Of a stretch of DNA of 45,731 nucleotides, positions 23,387 through 33,928 are shown one piece after another (position 1 is the first letter of the stretch; each line of letters starts with the position of its first letter). Position numbers and translations under genes: made by a program. Under the pieces are notes generated by a model. The model saw only the letters and a list, made by a program, of their open reading frames with translations. It was not told the DNA's origin and did not search any database. This stretch comes from Bacteroidia bacterium (lineage in GTDB: Bacteria; Bacteroidota; Bacteroidia; Bacteroidales; Azobacteroidaceae), in the NCBI GenBank assembly GCA_026000155.1, contig BNYG01000021.1:1-45731 (forward strand), read 5' to 3'.

Positions 23387-25957
23387 ATGGCAAAAATCAA
23401 AGCAAATCGGGCAAATGAACCTGTTTGGAAAGAATACAATGTTCATTCCAAGTTACCGCAGGAATTAAAAGTTTTAGACGAAATCGCCCATAATTTATGG
23501 TGGGTATGGAATTACGAAGCAATCGAATTATTCGTAAGTATTGATAAAACTCTGTGGTCAAAAACGGAAGGAAATCCGGTTTTGTTGTTGCAAAGTCTTT
23601 CTTATTCCCGTTTGGAAGAAATTACGAAAGACAAAAAATTGATGGCTTCCATCAACGCCGTATATGCCAAGTTTAAAGCGTATATGGATGAACCTCAGAG
23701 TACTACCATACCGAGCATCGCCTATTTCAGTATGGAATACGGTATGACAAATGTATTGAAAATCTATTCGGGCGGTCTGGGTGTCCTGGCCGGCGATTAC
23801 ATCAAAGAAGCCAGCGATATTCATGCCGACCTGACGGCCGTAGGTTTCTTGTACCGTTACGGTTATTTCACGCAATCCCTGTCGATGGACGGACAGCAGA
23901 TTGCCAATTACGAAGCACAACGTTTTGATCAACTGCCTCTTTCGCAAGTCTTGGACGAAGAAGGAAAACCCTTGGTGTTGGAAATTCCTTATAATTTGTT
24001 CACCGTCTATGCCCATGTGTGGGCAGTCAATGTCGGACGCATCAAATTGTATCTGTTGGATACCGATTTAGACCTGAACAGCGAATGGGACCGTTCCATT
24101 ACGGCACAATTATACGGCGGGGACAACGAAAACCGCCTCAAACAGGAATATCTTTTGGGTGTCGGCGGAATCATGTTGCTGAATCGATTAGGCATTAAAA
24201 AACAGGTTTACCATTGTAATGAAGGTCATGCGGCCTTGATTAATGCACAACGTCTGGTGGATTATATTCAAAACGACGGATTGAATTTCAATCAGGCGAT
24301 GGAAGTGGTAAGAGCTTCTGCTTTATATACTTGCCATACTCCGGTGCCGGCTGGACACGATTATTTCGAAGAACCTTTGTTCCAAAAATATTTGGGACAT
24401 TTTCCGGATAAATTAGGTATTTCGTGGCAGGAATTTATTGATATGGGACGCGCCAATCCGGGTAGTGCGGAAAAATTCTCCATGAGTGTTTTCGCCTTGA
24501 ATACCTGTCAGGAAGCCAATGGCGTTTCTTTCTTGCACGGCGAAGTTTCCAAGAAAATGTTTGCTCCGATCTGGAAAGGCTATTTTGCACAAGAATCGCA
24601 TGTGGGATATGTAACCAATGGCGTACACATGCCGACTTGGGCTACTTCCGAATGGCGGAAATGTTATGAAAAATATTTCGACAAGAATTTCTACAACGAC
24701 CAATCCAATCCCGCTATCTGGGAAAAAATTTACCAGGTGGAAGACGATGCCGTATGGGACGTACGCATGGCGTTGAAAAAACGCTTGGTCAAATACATCC
24801 GGGAATCGTTCAAAGACAGCTGGTTGAAAAATCAGGGCGACCCGTCCAAGGTAGTGTCTATTTTAGAAAAAATTAATCCGGATGCCCTTTTGATTGGTTT
24901 CGGACGCCGTTTTGCCACGTACAAACGCGCCCATTTGCTGTTTACCGATTTGGAACGCTTGTCCAAGATTGTCAATAATCCGGATTATCCGGTACAATTT
25001 ATTTTCACAGGAAAAGCCCATCCTGCTGATGGAGGAGGTCAAGGTTTGATCAAACGCATCGTGGAAATTTCCCGCCGTCCCGAATTTTTGGGCAAAATCA
25101 TTTTCCTGGAAAATTACGATATGCGCTTGGCTAAACGTTTGATTTCAGGCGTAGATATTTGGTTGAATACTCCTACAAGACCCTTGGAAGCTTCCGGAAC
25201 TTCCGGAGAAAAAGCAGAGATGAATGGTGTTTTGAACTTCTCTGTATTAGACGGTTGGTGGTATGAAGGTTATCGCGAAAGCGCCGGTTGGGCATTGACC
25301 GAAAAACGCACGTATGAAAACCAGGAATTTCAAGACCAATTGGATGCGGTAACCATTTATTCGATGTTGGAAAACGATGTCATTCCTTTGTATTACGCCA
25401 AAAACAGCAAAGGATATTCTCCCGAATGGATTCAGTACATTAAAAATTCAATCGCTCAGATTGCTCCCCACTATACGACCAAACGGATGTTTGATGATTA
25501 TCTCAAACGTTTTTACGATGTTTTGGCAAACCGTTCCAAAGAATTGGTAAAAGACAGTTATGCCAAAGCCAGGGAATTGGCCGCCTGGAAAGAAGAAGTG
25601 GCTCTCCATTGGGACGATATCGAAGTGGTTTCGATTACTTACGATAACGACCATATCAATCAGGGCGTGGAAGTGGGTGATGCCCTTTCGGCTACGGTCG
25701 TTTTAGACAAGCACAACCTGCAAGGGGATTTAGGATTGGAAAGTGTCCAATTCAGCACCGATCCGGGAAACAATGTCGATACGATCAAAATACAGCCGGG
25801 CGAACTAATAAAAACAGAAGGCACAAAAATCTATTTTACGATCCGGATAAAAGCAGCCCAAGCCGGCGCCTTCAAGTATGGTTTGCGGGTTTATCCTTCC
25901 AATAAGGGTCTTCCGCATCGGATGGATTTTGCGTACGTGAAGTGGATAAATATTTAA
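23387..25957 (+). CDS. glgP: Alpha-glucan (glycogen) phosphorylase, GT35
   Basis: The product is about 856 residues from the ATG at 23387. The frame is open further upstream, but that part is the translated palindromic repeat. It belongs to the short alpha-glucan phosphorylase branch. N-terminal DUF3417-like part ([14 protein letters not shown]), then [31 protein letters not shown], and the PLP-region motif [20 protein letters not shown]. It releases glucose-1-phosphate from glycogen. It lies downstream of glycogen synthase in the same operon, 85 bp away with the repeat between. Confidence 0.92.
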   Translation: MAKIKANRANEPVWKEYNVHSKLPQELKVLDEIAHNLWWVWNYEAIELFVSIDKTLWSKTEGNPVLLLQSLSYSRLEEITKDKKLMASINAVYAKFKAYMDEPQSTTIPSIAYFSMEYGMTNVLKIYSGGLGVLAGDYIKEASDIHADLTAVGFLYRYGYFTQSLSMDGQQIANYEAQRFDQLPLSQVLDEEGKPLVLEIPYNLFTVYAHVWAVNVGRIKLYLLDTDLDLNSEWDRSITAQLYGGDNENRLKQEYLLGVGGIMLLNRLGIKKQVYHCNEGHAALINAQRLVDYIQNDGLNFNQAMEVVRASALYTCHTPVPAGHDYFEEPLFQKYLGHFPDKLGISWQEFIDMGRANPGSAEKFSMSVFALNTCQEANGVSFLHGEVSKKMFAPIWKGYFAQESHVGYVTNGVHMPTWATSEWRKCYEKYFDKNFYNDQSNPAIWEKIYQVEDDAVWDVRMALKKRLVKYIRESFKDSWLKNQGDPSKVVSILEKINPDALLIGFGRRFATYKRAHLLFTDLERLSKIVNNPDYPVQFIFTGKAHPADGGGQGLIKRIVEISRRPEFLGKIIFLENYDMRLAKRLISGVDIWLNTPTRPLEASGTSGEKAEMNGVLNFSVLDGWWYEGYRESAGWALTEKRTYENQEFQDQLDAVTIYSMLENDVIPLYYAKNSKGYSPEWIQYIKNSIAQIAPHYTTKRMFDDYLKRFYDVLANRSKELVKDSYAKARELAAWKEEVALHWDDIEVVSITYDNDHINQGVEVGDALSATVVLDKHNLQGDLGLESVQFSTDPGNNVDTIKIQPGELIKTEGTKIYFTIRIKAAQAGAFKYGLRVYPSNKGLPHRMDFAYVKWINI

Positions 25958-25976
25958 TAAAGCATACACGGTAAAT

Positions 25977-26007
25977 AAAGTGATACTCCTTATGGGAGTA
26001 TTACTTT
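25977..26007. terminator. Bidirectional terminator between glgP and the convergent CAZyme gene
   Basis: AAAGTGATACTCC and GGGAGTATTACTTT pair around TTAT with one weak pair, flanked by A and T runs on both sides. It sits exactly between two convergent genes. Confidence 0.7.
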
Positions 26008-27244
26008 CTACAATTCCTCGATACACCTGTGAAATTCCCTGTAGTCCTTCAATCCCATTTGTTTGTATAAGCGGGTTTTCATCACCGGTTGACCTTTTTC
26101 TATGCCTCTCTCCATAGCATAATCGACGGCATCTTCAAACAACTTAAAATCCAATAAGGCTACCGTATATACGGCTTTCAACTCAAAATTCCACGACCCC
26201 TGCGTATCATAGACTTCGAGTTGGATGGGCGCTAAAGAACTTGTATTGAAACGGATAGTTGCCGTTTCATGGACAGGATTCGGATAGATAAGCAAGGGTG
26301 AAGTTGCCGTATTTTCCGGTGTATTGATTCCGTTGAGGGCATCGGGATAAAATTGGGACTTGGGAATGAGCTGGCGGACTAAATTACCGCATTCCCATTC
26401 CAATGTAACAATAGCGTCATACTCATTTTCTAAATATTCCAATTGGATATCATACAGTTTGCCGGCCTCCAAAGCTATTTTTCCCCTGGTTTCCGTTATG
26501 GCGCGTTCCGTCCAATCGTTGATGATTCGTACTCCGTTGACCCACAAACGGACACCATCGTCCGAACGGATGATGAACGTATATTCATCAGTGTATTGGG
26601 GTTGGACTTTTCCTGTCCAGCGGACGGTAAATTTATCTTTCGGCAAGGAAGCGGACGGAGCATCCAATCCCCAATTGAAGTTAATCTGTTCGTCGATACG
26701 AGTCAATACCAAGGTGTTAAATTGTTTGCCGGAATAATATTCGCCTTTCAAACCGTTGCCGTCGCCGGGCGTGAGCGGACTTTCAAAAAACCAACGTTGG
26801 GAAACCGGATTTTCGTCCGGCAGTTGAACAATCTTTCCGGAGGATACACTCAAGCTTTTACCACTTTGCAACGAGGTGATTTTATGTAAATCGTAACCGT
26901 AATCGTCTATTTGCCATTGTTGAGAAGCGGCGCCGGTAAATTCGGAAAGCACAACCGCTTCATTTTCTCCCTGCACGGACAGGCATTGATTCGTTCCGCT
27001 CAGGGTAATTTTATACTGATTCGTATCGTCTGTTTTTTCTATTACCCAGATTTGATTATTCAAGTTTTCCCCTTTTTCAGCAATCGTAAGTTGTTCCCCT
27101 TTCTGCAAATATTCCCTGCTGTAATTCAATCGCAGCAGGGTAATTGTCTTGACGGAACTCTCGAAAGGAACCGGATTTGGAGGCAAGGTAAGGTAAATGC
27201 AATCCAGATTGATAGCTGTTTCCTTTATTTTATAGCGGAACGCA
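26008..27244 (-). pseudogene. 3' part of the GH31 gene: ricin-type, PA14 and truncated Por sorting domains, plus a foreign tail
   Basis: This is in another frame from the GH31 ORF but continues it, reading IKETAINLDCIYLTLPPNP across 27240-27180. It encodes a ricin-type beta-trefoil (QIWVIEKTDDTNQYKITLSG, SQQWQIDDYG). A PA14 domain follows (LKGEYYSGKQFNTL, RSDDGVRLWVNGVRIINDW), then the start of a type IX sorting domain (LLIYPNPVHETATIRF, LEVYDTQG). The last 62 residues (SWNFELKAVYTVALLDFKLF...) instead resemble an Rpn/PD-(D/E)XK transposase fragment. The first in-frame start (TTG 27186) is unlikely to be used; this is the broken end of one large enzyme gene. Confidence 0.7.
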
Positions 27245-29801
27245 ACTTTACCAGATAACTGCCTGCTTCTTTCACTTTTACGTTAAACGTAATTGAAGAC
27301 TCGTTGCCCTCTTCCAAGGCGGAAACATAGCCGGTTCCGTTAAAACCCGGATTCGTGTTATGGATGGAAAGATTTTCCGACAAGGTTGCTTCTTCCGCTT
27401 CGTAATAACTGTAATTGGTTTCTTTTTCCGCATCAAAATAGATTTTGACTTCCGAACCGGAATAAGTAACGATGGTATCGTGTGCAATAGAAAGCAGATC
27501 GCCCATGCCGTATCCTTTTTTCACTTGGATGATTTTGAACGTCCGGTTCGTTAACATACCTGGATAATTGCCTTGGCGGTTGCCGATGGTCAATGATTGT
27601 TCGTTTTCATTATAGGTAAACGGAATCGTCGTATAAGCGCCCGATTCGTAGTTGTAATTATCTTTTTCATCTTCATACAAAGTAAATTCCGCATCAGCGC
27701 CCGGATAAACCCGTATTTCCAGATTCTCCCAACTTTTTTCTCCGGCATATTGAACATCCGGTCCCAATGGAATAATTGAGCCGGCTTTTACATACAGAGG
27801 CATGATATCAATCGGTGTTTCCGCTTGAATCTCCACTCCTCCTTTCAAAAACTTACCTGTCCAGAAGTCATACCAGCCAGCACCCTTGGGAAGATAAACC
27901 GGATAAGTCTGGGTTTTACTGAAATCCACAACGGCGTTTTCTTTTACGCCGGATGAATAGAAAGCTTCCAGCACAGGCGCTACCAAGAATGATTTTCCGT
28001 ACATGTATTGATTTCCCAGGTCATGCACCTTTGTGTCTTCCGGAAAATCCATGGATAGCATCCGGATAATGGAGCCTGCATGGGAAGTAACATCCCACGA
28101 AAGAGCATAATTGTAAGGCAATAAACGGTAGCGCAACCGGATGAATTTCTCAATGGCATCGTAAGCCCAATCTCCTTTTTGTCCGAATTGCCATATTTCA
28201 CGAGGAGTATTGGCTCCATGCGAGCGCATCATCGGACTGAAAGCGCCGAATTGCAACCAGCGAACATATAACTCCCTGTAATCGGCATATCGGGAACTTC
28301 CGCCTTCTCTGACCCAAAAACCGCCGATATCGGTGTTCCAATAAGGGATGGCACAAGCCGAGAAATTCAATCCGGCGGTAATCTGTTCGCGTAAAACTTG
28401 CCATTTGCCGTCCACATCCCCCGACCAGGCAATGGCTGAATTGCGTTGCTGACCGGCGAAAGCCGAACGGGTTAAGATGAAAACACGTTTATCGGATGTT
28501 TTTTCCCGCTGATTCGTATATACACCTCCTGTAGTCATCAAAGGATAGACATTGCGCATTTTACGGAAAGTGCCTAAACTTGTTTGTATATCCAATACTT
28601 CCCTTCTGCTTCTGGACGCTTCGATTTCGGTGGCATCCATCCACCAACCGTCCATGCCGATAGAGAAGAGATTGTTATCCATATATTTCCAGTAAATGTC
28701 GCGGGCTTCCTTATTATATGCATTGTAAAAACGAGCCGAATCGGAGGGGAAGGTGCGGAAGTCCAACAACAGTCCTTTTTCTTTAAATTCTTTGAATGGC
28801 GCCGTTCGTTGTCCAAAAGAGGGCCAGATAGAAATAATAGCATGAGCGTTCAACTTGTGAATATCATTCATCATTTTTTGCGGTTCCGGAAATTTGGGAT
28901 TGCCGAAGTTCATGCCGTTCCAATAGTTATCATCTTCACTCCAATACCGCCAATCCTGAATGATTCCATCCAAGGGCACTTTCAAATCCCTGTATTTTTG
29001 AACAGCTCCAACCAATTCGTCCTGACTGGCATATCTTTCTTTGGATTGCCAATAGCCCCAGGTCCACAAAGGAAAAAGAGGCGCATCGCCTGTCAGGTCG
29101 CGCATGCAAGCAACCACTCCGTCCATCGTATGGCCGTACATGAAATAATAATCCGAACAATCAGCTACTTCCGAACTAAAAGACAAGCCTTGCTTATTGT
29201 CCGAGAAATCAGTAGGCGAGTAATTATCCCAAAATACGCCATATCCTTTGACCGATTGAAAGAAAGGAATATAGATGATCGTATTTACTTGTTCCATGTG
29301 CAGGGTTTGATTCCGTTGGTTCATCTTCCCTTTCTGTTGTTGTCCTAAACCGTAAATGGCTTCCTCTTTATCCAACAGGAAAGCCTGACGAACGCTGAAT
29401 GTACTGTTGCCGGCATCATTATAATCCGAAAATTCGGTTCCGTAATCTTTTTCCGTAAGCAAACTTTTTCCCGCCGTATCAAAAAAAGAAACTCTTCCGG
29501 TTTTCAGGTCTAACTCCACGGCTAAATCTTTACTCTTCAATGTCACCCTGTTGCCTGTTTGTTGGATATCCGGATTGATTTTTTCAGGCGCTTTGAGAAC
29601 CGAAAGACTTTCTTTCCGAAAAGATTTTCCCTCCGGTGATTTGACTACCCGCACTATTTTGGAACTGTAGAATTGTACTTCCACATCCATCGATTGCAGG
29701 TTGGTTTTTACACCCAATTCCGTTTTTTGATAATTTTGAGCATACACCGGACTTGCCAGGAACAGGAACAGTATGATTCCATTAAAAATGCTGTTTTTCA
29801 T
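27225..29801 (-). CDS. Secreted glycoside hydrolase family 31 enzyme (5' part of a frameshifted gene)
   Basis: The product is 858 residues with a signal peptide (MKNSIFNGIILFLFLASPVYA), an N-terminal galactose-mutarotase-like domain and the GH31 barrel. The nucleophile is D389 in DGWWMDATE and the acid/base is D462 in AWSGDVDGKW. DUF5110 and a CBM6/35-like start follow (YYEAEEATLSE, GFNGTGYVSALEEGNESS). The frame stops in the middle of that module (VKLRSAIK), and the rest of the protein lies in the -1 frame, so a one-base change truncates it. The likely activity is alpha-xylosidase or alpha-glucosidase/transglucosidase. It is divergent from, and probably controlled by, the hybrid regulator at 29957. 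Confidence 0.88.
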   Translation of the reverse strand: MKNSIFNGIILFLFLASPVYAQNYQKTELGVKTNLQSMDVEVQFYSSKIVRVVKSPEGKSFRKESLSVLKAPEKINPDIQQTGNRVTLKSKDLAVELDLKTGRVSFFDTAGKSLLTEKDYGTEFSDYNDAGNSTFSVRQAFLLDKEEAIYGLGQQQKGKMNQRNQTLHMEQVNTIIYIPFFQSVKGYGVFWDNYSPTDFSDNKQGLSFSSEVADCSDYYFMYGHTMDGVVACMRDLTGDAPLFPLWTWGYWQSKERYASQDELVGAVQKYRDLKVPLDGIIQDWRYWSEDDNYWNGMNFGNPKFPEPQKMMNDIHKLNAHAIISIWPSFGQRTAPFKEFKEKGLLLDFRTFPSDSARFYNAYNKEARDIYWKYMDNNLFSIGMDGWWMDATEIEASRSRREVLDIQTSLGTFRKMRNVYPLMTTGGVYTNQREKTSDKRVFILTRSAFAGQQRNSAIAWSGDVDGKWQVLREQITAGLNFSACAIPYWNTDIGGFWVREGGSSRYADYRELYVRWLQFGAFSPMMRSHGANTPREIWQFGQKGDWAYDAIEKFIRLRYRLLPYNYALSWDVTSHAGSIIRMLSMDFPEDTKVHDLGNQYMYGKSFLVAPVLEAFYSSGVKENAVVDFSKTQTYPVYLPKGAGWYDFWTGKFLKGGVEIQAETPIDIMPLYVKAGSIIPLGPDVQYAGEKSWENLEIRVYPGADAEFTLYEDEKDNYNYESGAYTTIPFTYNENEQSLTIGNRQGNYPGMLTNRTFKIIQVKKGYGMGDLLSIAHDTIVTYSGSEVKIYFDAEKETNYSYYEAEEATLSENLSIHNTNPGFNGTGYVSALEEGNESSITFNVKVKEAGSYLVKLRSAIK

Positions 29802-29836
29802 TGCTGTATTTATAAAATTGTTGATTTTTCACCGGA

Positions 29837-29844
29837 CAAAGATA
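29837..29844 (-). promoter_or_regulatory. -7 box of the GH31 gene
   Basis: On the minus strand this reads TATCTTTG, matching TAnnTTTG, 36 bp before the GH31 ATG. Confidence 0.5.
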
Positions 29845-29929
29845 ATTGGAAAACGCCGTACAGAATAGTTCAAATGTTGAAGATACTATCATTCTCGTTG
29901 AAATCTGTTTTTTCGTAAAAAAAATGGTT

Positions 29930-29937
29930 TATATTTG
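29930..29937 (+). promoter_or_regulatory. -7 box of the hybrid regulator
   Basis: TATATTTG matches TAnnTTTG and lies 19 bp before the ATG at 29957. It excludes the longer frame starting at 29846. Confidence 0.55.
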
Positions 29938-29956
29938 CAATCCGTTATCAATACGA

Positions 29957-32900
29957 ATGAAGCAGCTACTGATTATATTGTCCCTTTTGGTTACCGCGGT
30001 TCAAGCGCGGGATCATTATGTTTTTTCTCCGATAGACACCAACGACGGACTTTCGGAAAATACAGTCTGCTGCATTACCCAACTCGCCGACGGGCGTATG
30101 GTGGTGGTAACGAACAGTTTGGTCAATTTATATGACGGCGCCTCGTTTCATTACATCCATTATGATGATGAAAAGAAATATCCTTTGCCGGCTTACTTCG
30201 GTTTTTATCATGTATATGTCGATACCCAGGAGCGTTTATGGATAAAAGATTATCAAAAATTAATGCTTTTCGATTTGCGTACGGAATCCTTTGTCCCCGA
30301 TCTCGCCGGCGTTTTATCGACAGAAGGAATTGAAGTTCCGCTGGCTGATTTTTTTATGGATTCAAAACATAACTTTTGGTATTTAACCTGCCAAAATGAA
30401 CTGATTTTCAGGGAGGAAAACAAGAATGAACCCGCCGTATTTATTTCCAATGTTTCCAATTTGACTCCTGAGGATGATGTACTTTACGACCTTGCTGTTT
30501 ATAAAAATCAACTCTTTCTGTTCTTCAAGTCGGGAACAATGATTTGTTTCAATTTAGATACAAAAAAAGAACTGTACAGGGAAAATCCCTTTGAAAAAGA
30601 AAATGCCGGATTGTATGAAAGAACGCTGATGGTGGTTCCTCACAAGCAATTCCTGTACCAGGTACGAAATGGGGAAACGGGTATTTTGCTTCGCTACGAC
30701 GTAGAAACCCGGAAATGGAAAACGATTCTGAAAGAAGAGTATGCTTTTAATACCTTATCGGTCGATAGCAATGACAATCTCTGGGTAAGTTCTTCCCAGG
30801 GTTTGTGGTATATCGACAACGATTTACAGGAGAATTTTCATATTCCTGAATTGCATCTGGTCGATGGCCGGACGTTTCAAGCCGTGATTAATACGCAATA
30901 CAGCGATAATCAGGGTGGACTTTGGGTCGGCACTTCCAACCGGGGACTCCTTTATTATCATCCGGATCGCTTCAAGTTCCGGAATATCGGAAGAACCCTT
31001 TTTGAGACCAAGGACGATCGGGAATTAAGAGTGACTTGCTTTGTGGAGCAGGAGGATGAAGTATTAGTAGGTACTTCCAACGGGCTTTATCACTATTTCA
31101 GTCATACGGCTGTTCCGCTTGTTCCTTTTCCCGGACTGCCGAAAAACATCCATTGCCGGTGGTTGATGAAAGACTCTCAACAACGGATATGGCTGTGTAC
31201 CGAAAACGACGGATTGTATGGTATCCATCCTGCCAAAATAAAGCATTATACCTTTCCGTTTCATACGGTTTTTTATATGCACGAAACGCCGGAAGGTTTG
31301 TTCTACCTCAGCACCAATGAAGGAGGATTGGGTGTTTTTGATCCGCTGTCCGGAAATTATAAACCCATAGAAACGTTCAAAGAAAATGCAGTCGGATTTA
31401 TTTATCAGTTAATCAATTACGGACCAGATACATGGATGCTGCTCTCCGATGCCGGTTTGTTGGTTTATAATTACAAGACTGATTCCTTGTATATTCCGGC
31501 AAGTGATAAAAAAGAAAAAACGGCCCTTTTTCGCCAATCGAATCAAAAGTACAATTGTCTGTTTGCCGACAGCCGCGGATTGATTTGGATTGGTACGGAA
31601 GACGGATTGAATGTCTGGGATAGCCGGGAAAACCGGCTGAGCAGTTTTCATACCGAAAACGGATTGGTGAATAACTACATCCAATCCATTACAGAAGATA
31701 ATCAGAACAGGATATGGGTTTCCACCTCCTACGGTATATCCTGTATCAGTATAGAGAAAAAAACCGATTCGTACCGGTATTCTTTTATAAATTTTAATCC
31801 CTACGATGGGGTGATTTCGAATGAGTTTACCCGGCGATCCGCCTATCCTACTACTTACGGCGCCCTCTTATGGGGAGGGATTGACGGCTTTAATGAAATA
31901 GATATCAGCCGTGCCAATCCGGGACAACAGCACGTATTACCTCCCTTGTTTGTGAAATTTTTTCTATTCGGCACGGAGATAAAACAGGGAGACAAGTATA
32001 ACGGAGATATACTGCTCAAACAATCCGTCGCTTCGACCAAGGAATTGAATCTCAAATACAACCAAAATCATATCACCCTGGAATTTTCCGCTTTGAATTA
32101 TATCAATCCGACCCGGACGTTTTATCGTTATCAATTGGAAGGAATAGATGAAACCTGGCATGAAATAGAGGCGGATAAGGGTATCGGGCGTGTCAATTAT
32201 ACCCATTTATCGCCCGGAACATACCATCTGAAAGTGTTTGCCGCCAATAATGGCAGGGAATGGAACAGCCAACCGGTGGAAATGAAAATTGTGATTTCTC
32301 CTCCTTTTTGGAAAACGCCCCTCGCCTATCTGTTTTATGCGCTACTTCTCGTGTTATTGTTTTACTTCGCCATTTCTTCTTATCTGAGAGGACATAAACA
32401 TAAAATCGAACAGCAGCAAAAAGAAGATCTGGATCAGATGAAATTCCGTTTTTTTACCAATATAAGCCACGAATTGCGGACTCCTCTTACCTTGATCATT
32501 ACTCCGCTGGGCGCTTTACTTAAAAAGATAGAGGATGAAAAATTGAAAGAACAACTGACAGGTATTCACCGGAATGCAAACGATTTATTGAAAATGGTGA
32601 ATCAATTGCTGGACTTCCGGAAAATAGAAATGACAGGAGAAAGTCTCCGGCTAAGCTATTTTAATATCACGGAATTTATGGATTCCCTCTGTTCTCCTTT
32701 TCAATTGCTTGCCCAAAACAAGGAAATAGATTTCCGCTGGGAATATACCCTGCCGGATTTATACGTTCATGCAGATAAAGATAAATTGCATAAGATAGTC
32801 AATAACCTGCTTTCCAATGCCTATAAATTCACGGACAAAGGAGGTAAAATCACTTTGCTGTTGGATAAACGGCCTTTCCCGGATGAAACCACCGAAGCCT

Positions 32901-33916
32901 TGGTTCTTCAAATTACCGATACGGGATGCGGCATTCCGGAGAAAGAACTTCCGAAAATATTCAATCGGTTTTACCAGGTAGATAGCAAGGATGAACAAAA
33001 TACAGGCACCGGTATCGGCTTACACATTACCCAGGAATATGTACAGTTGCATCAAGGTAAAATTCTGGTTGAAAGCCAAGTAAACCAAGGAAGTGTATTT
33101 ACCGTCTATATCCCGTTGAATCTGAAATTAGCGGATAAAACAGCAACCGATGTTACGAATAAAGGAAATGAAAACATCGTGCGGATTTTGGTAGTGGAAG
33201 ACAATACCGAATTTCGGACTTTTTTATGTAATCAGTTGGCTGAAAATTATGCCGTGATCACGGCTTCCAATGGAAAAGAAGGATTGGACAAAGCCATGGA
33301 ATTGTTACCGGATTTAATCATCAGCGATGTGATGATGCCGGAAATGGATGGCTTTGAATTATGCAAAAGGCTGAAGAAAGAGGTTCGAATCTCCCATATT
33401 CCGGTTATTTTGCTTACCGCCCGTTCCTCAGACGAAGCGCAAATTGAAGGCTACGAGGCTGGAGCGGATGCCTATATTTCCAAACCCTTCAATATGGATA
33501 TCCTGTTGCTTCGTATTCAGAATTTGCTTGAACAACAAAAGCAACGGAAAGAACTGTTCCGGAAAGCCATTATTATCCAGCCGGAATCAATAACGTCAAC
33601 CACCGTGGATGAAGAACTGATTAATGCCATTCTTCAATGTGTGGAAAAAAACCTGAACAATCCGCTTTATTCGGTCGAACAACTCAGTCACGATATGAAT
33701 ATGGACAGAACAGGACTTTACCGTAAATTAGTAGCCATTACCGGACAAACGCCCAGCACCTTTATCCGTTCCATCCGTTTGAAGCGGGCGGCTCAACTCT
33801 TGAAACAAGGTTTGCCGGTTTCGGAAGTATCTGACCTTGTTGGCTTTGGAACGGCGAGTTATTTCACCCAATGCTTTAAGGAAGAATTTGGTATGAAACC
33901 CTCCCAATATAGCTAA
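29957..33916 (+). CDS. Hybrid two-component system sensor/regulator (HTCS)
   Basis: The product is 1319 residues from MKQLLIILSLLVTAVQA, chosen for its signal peptide and the promoter 19 bp upstream. In order: two periplasmic Reg_prop propellers (repeats such as DNLWVSSSQGLWYID, RGLIWIGTEDGLNVWD), a Y_Y_Y domain (YRYQLEGIDETWHE) and a membrane span ~788-810. Then come HisKA with H838 (FFTNISHELRTPL), an HATPase (NLLSNAYKFTDKGG), a receiver with D1124 (LIISDVMMPEMDG) and a C-terminal AraC-type HTH. Such proteins sense glycan pieces and switch on nearby CAZyme genes. The divergent GH31 gene is the obvious target. Confidence 0.95.
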   Translation: MKQLLIILSLLVTAVQARDHYVFSPIDTNDGLSENTVCCITQLADGRMVVVTNSLVNLYDGASFHYIHYDDEKKYPLPAYFGFYHVYVDTQERLWIKDYQKLMLFDLRTESFVPDLAGVLSTEGIEVPLADFFMDSKHNFWYLTCQNELIFREENKNEPAVFISNVSNLTPEDDVLYDLAVYKNQLFLFFKSGTMICFNLDTKKELYRENPFEKENAGLYERTLMVVPHKQFLYQVRNGETGILLRYDVETRKWKTILKEEYAFNTLSVDSNDNLWVSSSQGLWYIDNDLQENFHIPELHLVDGRTFQAVINTQYSDNQGGLWVGTSNRGLLYYHPDRFKFRNIGRTLFETKDDRELRVTCFVEQEDEVLVGTSNGLYHYFSHTAVPLVPFPGLPKNIHCRWLMKDSQQRIWLCTENDGLYGIHPAKIKHYTFPFHTVFYMHETPEGLFYLSTNEGGLGVFDPLSGNYKPIETFKENAVGFIYQLINYGPDTWMLLSDAGLLVYNYKTDSLYIPASDKKEKTALFRQSNQKYNCLFADSRGLIWIGTEDGLNVWDSRENRLSSFHTENGLVNNYIQSITEDNQNRIWVSTSYGISCISIEKKTDSYRYSFINFNPYDGVISNEFTRRSAYPTTYGALLWGGIDGFNEIDISRANPGQQHVLPPLFVKFFLFGTEIKQGDKYNGDILLKQSVASTKELNLKYNQNHITLEFSALNYINPTRTFYRYQLEGIDETWHEIEADKGIGRVNYTHLSPGTYHLKVFAANNGREWNSQPVEMKIVISPPFWKTPLAYLFYALLLVLLFYFAISSYLRGHKHKIEQQQKEDLDQMKFRFFTNISHELRTPLTLIITPLGALLKKIEDEKLKEQLTGIHRNANDLLKMVNQLLDFRKIEMTGESLRLSYFNITEFMDSLCSPFQLLAQNKEIDFRWEYTLPDLYVHADKDKLHKIVNNLLSNAYKFTDKGGKITLLLDKRPFPDETTEALVLQITDTGCGIPEKELPKIFNRFYQVDSKDEQNTGTGIGLHITQEYVQLHQGKILVESQVNQGSVFTVYIPLNLKLADKTATDVTNKGNENIVRILVVEDNTEFRTFLCNQLAENYAVITASNGKEGLDKAMELLPDLIISDVMMPEMDGFELCKRLKKEVRISHIPVILLTARSSDEAQIEGYEAGADAYISKPFNMDILLLRIQNLLEQQKQRKELFRKAIIIQPESITSTTVDEELINAILQCVEKNLNNPLYSVEQLSHDMNMDRTGLYRKLVAITGQTPSTFIRSIRLKRAAQLLKQGLPVSEVSDLVGFGTASYFTQCFKEEFGMKPSQYS

Positions 33917-33928
33917 AATAAATATTCT

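Noticed and set aside
26008..33916. A polysaccharide utilisation locus around the GH31 enzyme
   Set aside because: There is no SusC/SusD pair in the window, only one GH and its regulator, so a PUL call is not supported.
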